A stretch of DNA of 64,000 bases from Streptomyces asiaticus (lineage in GTDB: Bacteria > Actinomycetota > Actinomycetes > Streptomycetales > Streptomycetaceae), in assembly GCF_018138715.1 (NCBI RefSeq), contig NZ_JAGSHX010000006.1, positions 7,626,001 to 7,690,000 of the forward strand. Reading direction: 5' to 3'. The position numbers and the translations under genes are program-made. Of the stretch, positions 17,428 through 26,958 are shown one piece after another (the first letter of the stretch is position 1; the number at the start of each line of letters is the position of its first letter). The notes below the pieces were generated by a model. That model was not told where the DNA came from. It made no database searches and saw only the letters and a list, made by a program, of their open reading frames with translations.

Positions 17428-19796
17428 TGTTCCGTACCAAACGCCCGGGGCCGCTGATCGCGATCGCCGCGATCGGCGCGCTGGCGGCCGCCGGGCTGCC
17501 GTCGGCCACCCGACCCGACCTCGCCGCGGTCACCGTCGCCTCCTCGGCCGACCGCGACTCGGACTGGGCCGCGATCCAGGGATTCCTGCCGGGCCTCAAC
17601 CCCACCTGGAGCACTCCGCCGACGAGATCGGTCACCGACATGGAGCCCGACGGGCCGTTGCTGGGCAACGGTGACCTTACTGTCTCCAGCGGCGGCGACA
17701 CGCACACCCAAACCCTCTATCTGTCGAAGAACGACTTCTGGACCAGCACCACTGGTCCCGACGGCGTCCACCCGATCACCCTGGGCAGCATCACGTTCCG
17801 CAGACCAGCGTCCGGCTCGGACAGCGGCACGACCTACAACCAGACCCAAGATCTGCTCAATGCGGAGGTTCGGTCAGATCTGACGATCAACGGGGCCCCG
17901 ATCCACACCCGGAGCTATACCTCTGACACGCACGGGGACATGCTGGTCACTGAGATCTCCACGACCGGTTCCAGTCCGGTGGTGCTGGACATGGATGTGT
18001 CGGCGAAGTCTGACAACGCCACCTTCCCGGCTTCTTCGGGGGTCAGCGGATCGACGTTGTGGGCGTCACGGTCCACGGACTCCTCCAAGGGAACCCAGTG
18101 GGTTTCCCGGGCGGCGGTCGCCACACGGGTGCTGGGCGCGGATCCGGCGGTGAGCACGAATTCCTCGGGTACCTCGACGGCGGAGTTCACCGTCCACCCG
18201 GGGCAGCCGGTGACGGTGGTGTCGGGTGTGCGGGGCGGGAAGAACGCCACCACTCAAGTCGCCGACGCGCAGCGTGCCGTCCGGGACATGAACACCACTG
18301 CGGTGGCGTCCATGTCAGCTGCCCACCGTGCGTGGTGGAAGGCGTACTGGCTCAAGTCCTATGTGCGGCTCTATGACGACACCATCGAGAAGTACTACTA
18401 CGGCTCGCAGTACCTGATGGGCAGCTCGGCTAGGGCCGGTTCGGAGGCCCCCAACATGTGGGGCTGGGTCACGACCGACGACCCGATGTGGCGAGGAGCA
18501 ATTTTCCTCAACTACAACGCAGAATCCGCCTACTACGGGGTGTTCTCCAGCAATCGCCCGGAGACCGCCGATCCGTACATCAAGGCGATCACCGACTACC
18601 AGGGCCAGGGCGCGGCAAACATCCAGAACCTCGCGTCGATCCCGGCCGACGGGCAGTACATCTCGACGCAATTCAAGGCCGCCGTCCCGCCGTCCACCCG
18701 CGGGTATCTGTATCCGCTGGGGATCGGGCCCTGGGGCTCAACCGCATATAAGGGCTTCTGGAACCAGCCGGGCGAAGCTAGCTATGCCGCGGTCCCGCTG
18801 ATCTACCGGTACGAGTACTCGCCGGACAAAACATACTTGAGCCAGAAGCTATACCCTCTCGTCAACAAGCTGGCCCAGTTCTGGCAGGACTACCTCGGCG
18901 CCAAGCAAGCCGACGGGAAGTATCACCTGATGGGCGCCGCTTACGAGGGGGACTGGAAGCACGACGACTCGCTCGATCTCGCAGAGGTCGGCTTGATCCT
19001 GAAGGCTGCGCTGAAGTACAGCGAAGTCCTCGACGTCGACGCGTCGAAGCGCCCGGCGTGGCAGGACATCATCGACCACCTACCCCCGTACGCCACCGAC
19101 ACCTACAACGGGAAGACCGTCTACACCAGTGACTACGACACCTCGTTCACGTCGCTCTTGGGGCGGACCATTTGCAACCTGGAGTGGATCCACCCGTTCG
19201 ATCAGTTGAACCTCGATTCGCCGGCCGCGCAGCGGCAGGCCGCGATCGACACCCTGGACGCCATGAACTCCTGGGGTGAAGACAACAACTTCGCCAAGAG
19301 CTTCGGGATCGCCGCCCGTGTCGGCTATCCGGCCTCACCCCTGCTGGCGCAGCTCAAGAGCCGCATCAACGCGGAAATTCAGACCAACCAAACCGGCAGT
19401 GTCCAGGTTGGTGGCCTGGAGTCGATCAGCGCTATCGACGCGATCAACTCGATGATGCTGCAATCGGACAACGGCACGATCCGCTTGTTCCCGGACTACC
19501 CGTCAGGCCGACGTGGGCACTTCAGCAACCTGCGTGCTCAGGGCGGGTACCTGGTCAGCGCGGACTATGACGGCACCACCGTCTCCAACGTGTCAGTGGT
19601 CGCGGACAACCAGGGTGGTGTCGCGACCGTACTCAATCCCTGGCCTGGCCAGTCTCTCAAGGTCACCGACGCCAGGGGCAACATCGTGGCCACCACGCAG
19701 AACGGCGACCGCTACACCTTCACCAGCCGCGCGGGCGGGCGGTACACGCTTGCACCGCAGGGCGGGGGTACGGACGTCGCGCACCGGCACGGTTGA
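17427..19796 (+). CDS. Secreted GH95-like glycoside hydrolase (putative alpha-L-fucosidase)
   Basis: 789 residues. The N-terminal signal peptide reads KRPGPLIAIAAIGALAAAGL. The N-terminal beta-domain includes PLLGNGDLTVSSGG and LYLSKNDFW. The (alpha/alpha)6 catalytic region has MWGWVTTDDPMWRGAIFLNY, NAESAYYGVFSSNRPETADP and YEGDWKHDDSLDLAEVGLIL. The C-terminal beta-domain ends YTFTSRAGGRYTLAPQG. The layout and the LGNGD and LNYNAE motifs point to GH95 (1,2-alpha-L-fucosidase or L-galactosidase), but substrate assignment is tentative. Start ATG 17427 with AAGGGA upstream. The two GH29 enzymes that follow fit the same job. A degraded copy of its 3' end lies at 21727. Confidence 0.8.
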   Translation: MFRTKRPGPLIAIAAIGALAAAGLPSATRPDLAAVTVASSADRDSDWAAIQGFLPGLNPTWSTPPTRSVTDMEPDGPLLGNGDLTVSSGGDTHTQTLYLSKNDFWTSTTGPDGVHPITLGSITFRRPASGSDSGTTYNQTQDLLNAEVRSDLTINGAPIHTRSYTSDTHGDMLVTEISTTGSSPVVLDMDVSAKSDNATFPASSGVSGSTLWASRSTDSSKGTQWVSRAAVATRVLGADPAVSTNSSGTSTAEFTVHPGQPVTVVSGVRGGKNATTQVADAQRAVRDMNTTAVASMSAAHRAWWKAYWLKSYVRLYDDTIEKYYYGSQYLMGSSARAGSEAPNMWGWVTTDDPMWRGAIFLNYNAESAYYGVFSSNRPETADPYIKAITDYQGQGAANIQNLASIPADGQYISTQFKAAVPPSTRGYLYPLGIGPWGSTAYKGFWNQPGEASYAAVPLIYRYEYSPDKTYLSQKLYPLVNKLAQFWQDYLGAKQADGKYHLMGAAYEGDWKHDDSLDLAEVGLILKAALKYSEVLDVDASKRPAWQDIIDHLPPYATDTYNGKTVYTSDYDTSFTSLLGRTICNLEWIHPFDQLNLDSPAAQRQAAIDTLDAMNSWGEDNNFAKSFGIAARVGYPASPLLAQLKSRINAEIQTNQTGSVQVGGLESISAIDAINSMMLQSDNGTIRLFPDYPSGRRGHFSNLRAQGGYLVSADYDGTTVSNVSVVADNQGGVATVLNPWPGQSLKVTDARGNIVATTQNGDRYTFTSRAGGRYTLAPQGGGTDVAHRHG

Positions 19797-20066
19797 CCGG
19801 ACCAAACCCATCCTCTGGGCCTGCAATGGCGGCGTCTATCAGCAGCGGCGCCCACTGTCCTGATCCGGAACCCCCCGTCGCCTTCTAGGAGGACGGACAC
19901 GAAACCCATACGACGCCTAGCGCGGCCTGCCACGGCCTTGGCACCCGGGGAGTGCCGCGCCGGCGTTGAGGTTCAGAACGGCACGCCTCCGAAGTGCTCA
20001 CGGACCTGATGTCCCTTCGCGTGCCCCCACCCGACCAGCACACCCCCACGATCCAGGAGCTGCACG

Positions 20067-21707
20067 ATGTCACCTACGCCTATGAGTCGACGCTCCCTCA
20101 TGAAGGCTGCTGCGCTAGCCGGAGGCGCCGTGGCCTTCGGGCTCCCACAGGTCCCGTCGCCTGCCACCGCCGAGGCATACCCCGTCCCGCAGAAGATGGA
20201 CTGGTGGTATCAGGCCCGGTTCGGGATGTTCATCCACTTCGGGTCCTACTCCTACCTCGGCCGCGGAGAACAGCTGTTCAACGCCGAGAACTGGTCCAAG
20301 GCCGACTACCAGACCCAGGTGTCCGCGCACTTCAACCCCACGGCGTTCAACGCGGCCGAAATTGCCCAACTGGCAGCGGACGCCGGCATGAGATACCTCG
20401 TGATCACCGCCAAGCATCACGAGGGCTTCGCCATGTGGGACTCCCATGTCCCCAGCTTCACCGACACCACCGGCACCAAGCGCTACAACCTGCACGACTA
20501 CGCAGGTTTCCAGGGCGACCTGCTGGCAGCGCTCAAGCGTGAGTGCGAGGCGCGCGGCGTCAAGTTCGGGGTCTACTACTCGATCATGGACTGGAACCAC
20601 CCCTCCCAGACCAACCGAGGGGGGCCCACCACGATGGCCTCGATGGCGGCCCGTACCAGCTACATCGCGGACATGAAAGCCCAGCTGCAGGAGTTGCTGG
20701 ACCGCTATGACCCGGCGATCCTCTGGTTCGACGGCGACATGCCCAACGACGTTGCCAGCCCCACCCTGGAGGACTGGTGGAACCGATCGGACGGCCTCGA
20801 ACTCTACAACTGGTTGATCGCCCGTAAGCCCAACCTCGTCATCAATGAACGCGTCAAGCACAACTGCGGGCTGGGCGACTACACAGTCGCGGAGTCCAGT
20901 CTCCCCAGCACGCAGCCGGATCGACTGTGGGAGACATGCGACACCATGAACGGCGCCTGGGGCTATAACTCGGGCGCCGAGAACTCCTACCGTTCCACCA
21001 GCGACTTCGTCAAAGAGCTCGCCACATGTGTGTCCCGGGACGGCAACTTCCTGCTGAACATCGGCCCCAAGGGCGACGGCTCGGTCACCGCCGGATCCAT
21101 GACCATTCTGCGCGGCCTCGCCTCCTGGATGCCGACGTACGGCAAGAGCATCCACGGCGCGACGGCAAGTCCCTTCGCTATCGATCCGGCCTGGGGCAGG
21201 GTCACCAAGAAGGACGGCAAGCTGTTCGCCCACGTCTTCGACTGGCCCGGCAACGGCGTGCTCAAGATTCCGGCGATCACCAACAGGATCGGCCGCGTCT
21301 ACCTGATGAACAACCCCACGACCTCACTCACCTACTCCGTCAGCGGCGGCCAGATCAACGTCACCGTCCCGGCCACCGCCCCGGACGCCAATGACTCCGT
21401 GGTCTGCGTCGAGGTCAGCGGCGTCCCCACGCCGGCCGGGGTCACGGTGTTCCAGGACGTGGGCTACTCCGGAGCGAGCGCCATCCTGTCGCCGGGCAGC
21501 TACACCTCCTCACAGCTGTCGGCTGCCGGGGTGAAGCCCTCGGTCATCTCCTCGATGAAGGTGCCACAGGGCTACTCGCTGACGGGCTACTCCGGCGACA
21601 ACTCCACCGGCACGGCCTGGACGTTCACCGCGGACAATCCTGACCTGCGGGTGACCGGCAACAACGACGCCATTGTCTCGCTGAAGGTCGCGTCAACGTC
21701 CGGTTGA
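20067..21707 (+). CDS. Secreted GH29 alpha-L-fucosidase with C-terminal crystallin-like domain
   Basis: 546 residues. A twin-arginine signal (SRRSLMKAAALAGGAVAFGL) directs folded export. The GH29 barrel shows WWYQARFGMFIHFGSYSYLG, the conserved AKHHEGFAMWDS, KFGVYYSIMDWNHP and the nucleophile region ILWFDGDMP (Asp after WF). LLNIGPKGDG closes the barrel. From about residue 460 a beta/gamma-crystallin-like module (VTVFQDVGYSGASAILSPGS, LTGYSGDNSTGTAWTFTADN) replaces a carbohydrate-binding domain. ATG 20067 with GGAG eight bases upstream. It would release terminal L-fucose from glycans outside the cell. Confidence 0.93.
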   Translation: MSPTPMSRRSLMKAAALAGGAVAFGLPQVPSPATAEAYPVPQKMDWWYQARFGMFIHFGSYSYLGRGEQLFNAENWSKADYQTQVSAHFNPTAFNAAEIAQLAADAGMRYLVITAKHHEGFAMWDSHVPSFTDTTGTKRYNLHDYAGFQGDLLAALKRECEARGVKFGVYYSIMDWNHPSQTNRGGPTTMASMAARTSYIADMKAQLQELLDRYDPAILWFDGDMPNDVASPTLEDWWNRSDGLELYNWLIARKPNLVINERVKHNCGLGDYTVAESSLPSTQPDRLWETCDTMNGAWGYNSGAENSYRSTSDFVKELATCVSRDGNFLLNIGPKGDGSVTAGSMTILRGLASWMPTYGKSIHGATASPFAIDPAWGRVTKKDGKLFAHVFDWPGNGVLKIPAITNRIGRVYLMNNPTTSLTYSVSGGQINVTVPATAPDANDSVVCVEVSGVPTPAGVTVFQDVGYSGASAILSPGSYTSSQLSAAGVKPSVISSMKVPQGYSLTGYSGDNSTGTAWTFTADNPDLRVTGNNDAIVSLKVASTSG

Positions 21708-21726
21708 TCAACGTCACGGGAAGGTG

Positions 21727-21879
21727 CTGGCCGTCGGGCCGATGCGGCTGCCAGTCACCGACGCCAGTGGCACGACCGTAGCCACCACGCAGAACTGCAA
21801 ACGCCATACCTTCACCAGCAGCGCGCCTGGGCGCTACACGCTTGCACCGCAGGGCGCAACCATGAAGCTCCCCGGCTGA
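21727..21879 (+). pseudogene. Duplicated 3' tail of the GH95-like gene
   Basis: The frame reads LPVTDASGTTVATTQNCKRH, TFTSSAPGRYTLAPQG and stops at 21877-21879. It matches the end of the glycosidase at 17427-19796 (LKVTDARGNIVATTQNGDRY, TFTSRAGGRYTLAPQG) in both protein and DNA. Only the last 45 or so codons are present, so a second glycosidase gene of this type was deleted here or the tail was copied by recombination. Confidence 0.8.
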
Positions 21880-21987
21880 CAGCCCGTCTGGGACCACGCC
21901 GGGCCACGCCGCAGGCGGGCGTCCTCCTGGACATCCGATCTCCACGCTCTGTGCAGCCACCTGCGACATCAATCGAGAGGAAGCAGC

Positions 21988-23412
21988 ATGCCCGCATCAT
22001 CCGACCCGCTCCGTCGCCGAACACTGCTCGGCGCCCTCGCCGCCGTGCCTGCCGTCATTGCCACCGGCCCGGCGGCAAGGGCGCTAGGAGGTGCCCCACA
22101 GAGTGGAAGCCAAGGGGCCGATGTGCGTGTGAACGACCCCGGCGGCGTTCTCGCCTCTCTTCGGTTCGGAATGTTCGTGCACTTCAACCCGTCGTCCGTG
22201 GTGGGACGAGAGATCGGTTGGGGCCGTAACGCGTACCGTCCGGGCGAGGGGCCTGGCAACCAGTACGCTGACCCGTCGGTGAAGTCCGACCCTGTCTACG
22301 ACACCGCCTACCGCAGCTTCCAACCCGAGACGGACTGGGCGACGAAGCTGGCGGCCACGGCCAAAGCAGCCGGAATGAACTACCTGGTCTTCACGACCAA
22401 GCATCACGACGGCTATCCCAACTTCCGTGCCGGCAACGTCCAGCGATCCTTCTACGCTGACTACGCGGACACTCCCATGGGAAGGTCAGGACGGGACCTC
22501 ACCCGGGAAATGGCCGAAGCCGCCAGGGGCGCCGGGCTCAAGCTCGGCTTCTACTACTCGGCCCGCGACTGGACCCAACCCGACTACGGCAAGGGCGACT
22601 ACACCACGTACTACGGCTACATGATGGAGCACCTCAAGCAGCTCCTCACCCGGTACGGCAAGGTCGACTTCCTCTGGTACGACAGCATCCCGTACGCTGA
22701 CCGGCAGCCCTTCCAGCCACCCCAACTCATCGATGTCCCACGGAAGTTGCAGCCGGGCATCCTCGTCAACGACCGTGCCTACTCCAACATGGGCTTCCAG
22801 GACGTACCGAAGGACCTGACCGGGGACTACGACACCCCCGAGCAGCAGATCGGCGGGTTCAACCTGACCCGGCCGTGGGAGTCCTGCCTCACCATCACAC
22901 CACCGCACTGGTCCTGGCAGCCGGACGTGCCCGCTTCCGACTTCCCCACCGTGCTCCAGGGTCTCGCCTCCGCCGCCGTCGGAGACGGCAACCTTCTGCT
23001 CAACGTGCCGCCGATGAAGAGCGGCTACCTGGAGGACAGGATCACCTCCACCCTGCACCAAGTCGGACAGTGGATGCGCCAGTACGGGTACACGATCGTC
23101 GGAACGCGCGGCGGACCGTACCGCTCCAGCGGCATCGGCGGGTCGACGTACCGGAACAGCAAGATCTATCTGCACATCACTGACGAAAGCCGCCCGGGCA
23201 GGCTGCGCCTGCCGCGCCTCAACGCCACCGTGAAATCGATCAGCACTCTCAACGACGTGCCGATTCCGTACTCCGTGGACGCGCAGGGCGACCTGCTCCT
23301 CGACATGAGCAAGTTCACGGCTCATTTCCCGGAATACAACCTCAAGCTCGACGTCGACCGGCCCATGAGCCCCGCGTTCGTGACGGACAGGGCCATCTCC
23401 TGGGACGTCTGA
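21988..23412 (+). CDS. Secreted GH29-family alpha-L-fucosidase (second)
   Basis: 474 residues. Twin-arginine signal (LRRRTLLGALAAVPAVIATG). The barrel shows LRFGMFVHFNPSSVVGREIG, TTKHHDGYPNF, LKLGFYYSARDWTQP and KVDFLWYDSIPYAD, where D follows LWY in place of the usual WFDG nucleophile context. NLLLNVPPMKSGYLED is the family's closing strand. The C-terminus is a short beta-sandwich without an added binding module. GAGAGGAAG precedes the ATG. It is less like typical fucosidases than the first GH29, so its fucoside specificity may differ. Confidence 0.88.
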   Translation: MPASSDPLRRRTLLGALAAVPAVIATGPAARALGGAPQSGSQGADVRVNDPGGVLASLRFGMFVHFNPSSVVGREIGWGRNAYRPGEGPGNQYADPSVKSDPVYDTAYRSFQPETDWATKLAATAKAAGMNYLVFTTKHHDGYPNFRAGNVQRSFYADYADTPMGRSGRDLTREMAEAARGAGLKLGFYYSARDWTQPDYGKGDYTTYYGYMMEHLKQLLTRYGKVDFLWYDSIPYADRQPFQPPQLIDVPRKLQPGILVNDRAYSNMGFQDVPKDLTGDYDTPEQQIGGFNLTRPWESCLTITPPHWSWQPDVPASDFPTVLQGLASAAVGDGNLLLNVPPMKSGYLEDRITSTLHQVGQWMRQYGYTIVGTRGGPYRSSGIGGSTYRNSKIYLHITDESRPGRLRLPRLNATVKSISTLNDVPIPYSVDAQGDLLLDMSKFTAHFPEYNLKLDVDRPMSPAFVTDRAISWDV

Positions 23413-23532
23413 CTGCGAGCTGCTCAAGGTCCGCACTCGAGCCGCATCTCGCTCATCGGGCAGCAAGTTCCCAGCGGCTTGGGAAGCGGATGACCGTTGT
23501 TCGAGCAGGTTGCCTGCCCCAGTTGCACCACA

Positions 23533-23667
23533 TGGCCTAGCCGCAATGCCGTTGTTTTAGGCCTTGGGTGTGGGTTCTTGGGTAGTGGTCCTGGGGGGTG
23601 GTTCGGGTGTCTGTGCGTGTGTCTGAGTTATCGGGTCCGGGGCTGTTGGCCTGGGTGTATCCGCCGT
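23533..23667 (+). mobile_element. IS4-type element, left-end fragment
   Basis: The left terminal repeat (CAATGCCGTTG at 23544-23554) and the following 110 bp match the start of the element at 1402, including the preceding GCCTAG. It breaks off at GTATCCGCCG (about 23667), where it abuts the rve transposase remnant. A solo end left by a deletion or a nested insertion. Confidence 0.85.
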
Positions 23668-24035
23668 CTATTGGACACTCCCGCGCGACGCAGGACCAGC
23701 TGCCGTAATGCTCCCGGTTTCGGTGGTCGGCCTGGATCGCGGCGTGGATAGGTCCATTTCCGAGCGACGAGGCGTGTGTGCCAGCGCAGGACTGACCGTG
23801 GTGTAACCAGCAGCGCCGGCTGTGAGCGCTGCTGCTTGTTCGCCACCCGGAGCAGTGCTGCCATGACGGCCCTGTCGCTCCAGGAGAACCGGGGCCGTGG
23901 GTGGATGCGCTGTGCGACGGTGAGTTGGTGGCGGAGCATCAAGATCGCAATGTCTTTCGCCGCGCTCGACCGGGCCAGCAGCGCGAGCCATCGGAAGGTC
24001 TGGCACCCGAGCAGATAGATCAGACGTATTGCCAC
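23668..24035 (-). pseudogene. rve transposase, N-terminal fragment
   Basis: GTG at 24035 opens MAIRLIYLLGCQTFRWLALL, followed by ILMLRHQLTVAQRIHPRPRF and LALLVTPRSVLRWH-type HTH residues. About 115 codons match the N-terminal part of the element at 31569-32767, then the frame runs into the IS4 fragment. The DDE core is missing. Confidence 0.85.
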
Positions 24036-24255
24036 GACCCAGCATCATGCCCGCACGGGTTTGTGTCGCGCTGCCCGCTGCTGGCCCCGGGGTGGGGAAT
24101 GGCCGGGGCAGGCCGAGCCGCCCCTGGCAGTTGGCTCGGTCGGCATGACCTTGTGGCCGACCGTATGGGAACGGGGCGGCAAAGCGGGGCTTACGGCTAC
24201 TTCGCACCCGGGGTCATTGACAGGTCCTGGCACGAAGCGACGCGCAGCCGCTCCG

Positions 24256-24595
24256 TCAAGAGTCAGCCCGCGGCTCTGCTTGCGGTGTGATACGAGCTAG
24301 GACGTCGTCGAGCATGCCCAGCGCTTGCCTGGCCTCATCGAGTGTGACCGTCATCGGTGGTGTCACGCGGAGGACGTTGCCCAACAACCCGCCCTTCCCG
24401 ATGAGTAACCCCAATCAACGAGTAGCGGGTAGCGAGTCCTCGCTGTCCGTCAAATAGAAAGCGGCCGATCTCGACGGCGTTGGCTTGCAACTCGTGCGCA
24501 TCGAAGAAGTCAAGTACGGCGTTGCCTGTGGCCATCGCGATCGGGTTGCCACGAGAGGTCGATACCGAGTTCGCGGTGAGACAGTTCATCAGGTC
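24256..24595 (-). pseudogene. Class III aminotransferase, C-terminal remnant
   Basis: Two minus-strand pieces. SVSTSRGNPIAMATGNAVLD then FFDAHELQANAVEIGRFLFD is the conserved G-NP-A-AA- helix after the PLP lysine in ornithine/GABA-type aminotransferases. After a gap and frameshift comes IGKGGLLGNVLRVTPPMTVT then LDEARQALGMLDDVLAR, the normal C-terminus, stopping at 24256-24258. The large PLP domain with the lysine is absent. Confidence 0.75.
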
Positions 24596-24663
24596 GTCCA
24601 CCCGTCCGGCGGTGTCGCGAATCCACCCGCGCCTGACCAATGGCCAGGGCCGTCTACAGCTGT

Positions 24664-26116
24664 CTAGAGCGGAAGCGGCGGCCACGCACCCCAGGGCTGG
24701 GACCACGTGTACGTGCGTTCCGCGTTGCCCGTCCGCCAGCGGCGCGGGGCCGTGGTCCCGAGCCAGTCCAGTGGTTCGACGCCGCCGGGCGACCCGCCGT
24801 CCAGCGCGAGCCGGACGGCCGCGCCGAGGTCGGCATCGGTCTGCGGGTACGGGCGGCCGGGGCGACGGAGACGAACAGCGCGGTGCCGGAACGGGCCACC
24901 AGGTCCAGGAACTGACGGTTCAGCCGCCACTCGGTGGCCGGGGTACAGGGCACGCAGTCGGCATCCACCGCGTAGAAGCGGCTGTGCTGGGCCAGCCGGA
25001 AGGCGAGGGTGTTGATGCCCATCCGTCGGGTGCGCTCCCAGTGACGGCCCGAGGTGTCGTCACCGGTTCGCTGCACCTGCACCAGACCCGCCGCCAGATG
25101 TCCGACGGTGTTGCAGCCGAGCACCACGGCGTCCCCGGCCGCCTCGGCGATGGTCCGGTAGAGGCCCACCAGCACTTCGGCGGTGGTGCGGGTGCGGTCG
25201 GCGAGCCGCCATCCGGCACCGGCCATTTCGTGCGGTGTGTCCGGGTGGAAGCGGCCGAAGACGTCGTACGTGCTGAAGTCGTGCTTGATCAGCTCGAAAC
25301 CCCAGGAGCGGAAGCGGGCGACATCGGCGGCGACGGTCGCCAGCGTCGCGTCCAGCGACGGGTCCAGGGGGATCCGGCCGGGAGCGCCGGTGTCCGTGCG
25401 CATCCCCTCCGTCGGCACCCGGGACAGCAGCGGCCGGAACCACAGGCCTGGCCGGGCGCCACGGTCGGCGATGCCCGCGGCCAGGCCCGCCATGTCGTCG
25501 AACAGCCCGGGCAGGCCGGTGTCCCACGGCCCTCCCGGGGCGCTTCCCCCGCCCTCCGTCCAGCCGTCGTCGACGACACAGAACGGCCGCACTGGATGGT
25601 CCCCGGCGAACTCGGCGATGGTGGCCGCGTCGCGCAGTACGGCGTCCGGGCCGAAGTCCTGGCCGTAGGCGTAGTACCAGTTGTTGCAGCCGACCACCGG
25701 CTGCGCGGGCACCAGCGGATCGGGGGACATGGCGGCGCACAGCTCCTGGAGCGCCGCGTACGGGGGTGGTGTCCGCACCCGTCGTCACCCCGACCACCGT
25801 GGCGGCGGCGATTTCCCGGTCGCCCGGCAGCACAGGCAGGCCGCCGGAGCGTACGTCCAGCCACAGCGTGTGTACCAGGACGGGGTGGTGACCGCCGGGG
25901 TGGTGGCGCCAGCGCAGCGCCACCGTCGACAGGCCCTCCGGACCCGGCGCGGCGAGCACCAGCCGCAGGGCGCCGTATGGATCGTGTCGGCGCCGTCACC
26001 TCGGCGCCGGGCACGGTCCAGCGGCCCGCCCCCGCCGGTGCGGCGGTGCGCGGGTCCCCGGACGGACCGGTGATCACATGGACGGAGTCGGGCAGCGGAA
26101 CGTCGATCGCGGCCAT
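24664..26116 (-). pseudogene. Melibiase/GH36-like glycosidase with three frameshifts
   Basis: Starts at ATG 26116, five bases after the upstream permease stop, so it belongs to the ABC operon. Frame 1: MAAIDVPLPDSVHVITG. Frame 2 (from about 25975): VALRWRHHPGGHHPVLVHTL, LDVRSGGLPVLPGD. Frame 3 (from about 25775): PVVGCNNWYYAYGQDFG, PFCVVDDGWTEGG, GLWFRPLLSRVP and FELIKHDFSTYDVFG, where KHDF resembles the KxD nucleophile region of GH27/GH36 alpha-galactosidases. Frame 4 (from about 24860) ends DADLGAAVRLALDGG and WSQPWGAWPPLPL. The full length would be about 480 residues. The shifts sit in GC runs, so an assembly error is possible. Confidence 0.7.
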
Positions 26117-26121
26117 CGGCC

Positions 26122-26958
26122 TCACCCCTTCACGGCGCCGGAGGTGAGCCCCTGCACGATGTGGCGGCTCGCGAAGGCGAAGAGCACCATGGTTGGCAGG
26201 ATCGTGAACACGGCCGCTGCGGACATCGAGCCCCAGTCGATGTTGAAGCTGGAGATGAATCCGTTGAGGGCCGTGGGGGTCGTCTTGTTGGCGTCGCTGT
26301 TCATCAGGGTCACCGACAGGAACAGCTCGTTCCAGCAGTTGACGAAGTTGAAGATGAACGCCGCCACGATCCCCGGACGCATCACCGGGAGCAGCACCCG
26401 GAACAGCGCCGCGAACCGGGAGAGGCCGTCGATCATCGCGGCCTCCTCCAGTGCGTCGGGGATGTTCTCGAAGAAGCCGCGGAGCATCACCGTGCAGAAG
26501 GGGATACACACGGCGATGTAGACGAGGATGAGCCCGAGCCGGTTGTCGACCAGTTTCAGGTCGGTCATCAGCAGATACAGCGGGCCCAGCGCGATGAAGG
26601 CCGGGATCATCTGGGTGACCAGGGCGGCCGTCAGCAACGCGGACTTGGTGCGGAACTCGAAGCGCGCCAGCACATACGCCGACAGCATCGAGATGGCGGT
26701 GGCGACCGCGCCCGCGACGGTCGCGACGATGAGGCTGTTGGTGAGATAGGTCCCGAAGTCGGCCTTGTTGAACAGCTCACTGTAGTTCTCCAGCGAGAAG
26801 TGCTCGGGCCAGTAGGCGAGGGGGAAGGAGAAGATGTCGCCCGGCGCCTTTAGCGAGGTGATGGCGATCCAGTACAGCGGGAACACGGTGAAGGCCAGCC
26901 ACAGCACCAGGAAGATGATTCGGACGGCCCGGCCGACCGCGGTCTCTTTGCCGATCAC
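26122..26958 (-). CDS. Carbohydrate ABC transporter permease (MalG type)
   Basis: 278 residues with six predicted membrane helices (IIFLVLWLAFTVFPLYWIAI first, then several more). The EAA loop LEEAAMIDGLSRFAALFRVL, near residue 185, contacts the ATPase. FPLAYWPEHFSLENYSELF is the usual periplasmic stretch of sugar-importer inner-membrane proteins. GTG start at 26958 overlaps the stop of the other permease (26955-26957). No ATPase gene lies in the operon. In Streptomyces several sugar importers share the ATPase MsiK, which is likely here too. Confidence 0.93.
   Translation of the reverse strand: MIGKETAVGRAVRIIFLVLWLAFTVFPLYWIAITSLKAPGDIFSFPLAYWPEHFSLENYSELFNKADFGTYLTNSLIVATVAGAVATAISMLSAYVLARFEFRTKSALLTAALVTQMIPAFIALGPLYLLMTDLKLVDNRLGLILVYIAVCIPFCTVMLRGFFENIPDALEEAAMIDGLSRFAALFRVLLPVMRPGIVAAFIFNFVNCWNELFLSVTLMNSDANKTTPTALNGFISSFNIDWGSMSAAAVFTILPTMVLFAFASRHIVQGLTSGAVKG

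Noticed and set aside
24050..24255. Possible gene between the rve fragment and the aminotransferase relic
   Set aside because: Frames on both strands are short and lack ribosome sites or motifs.
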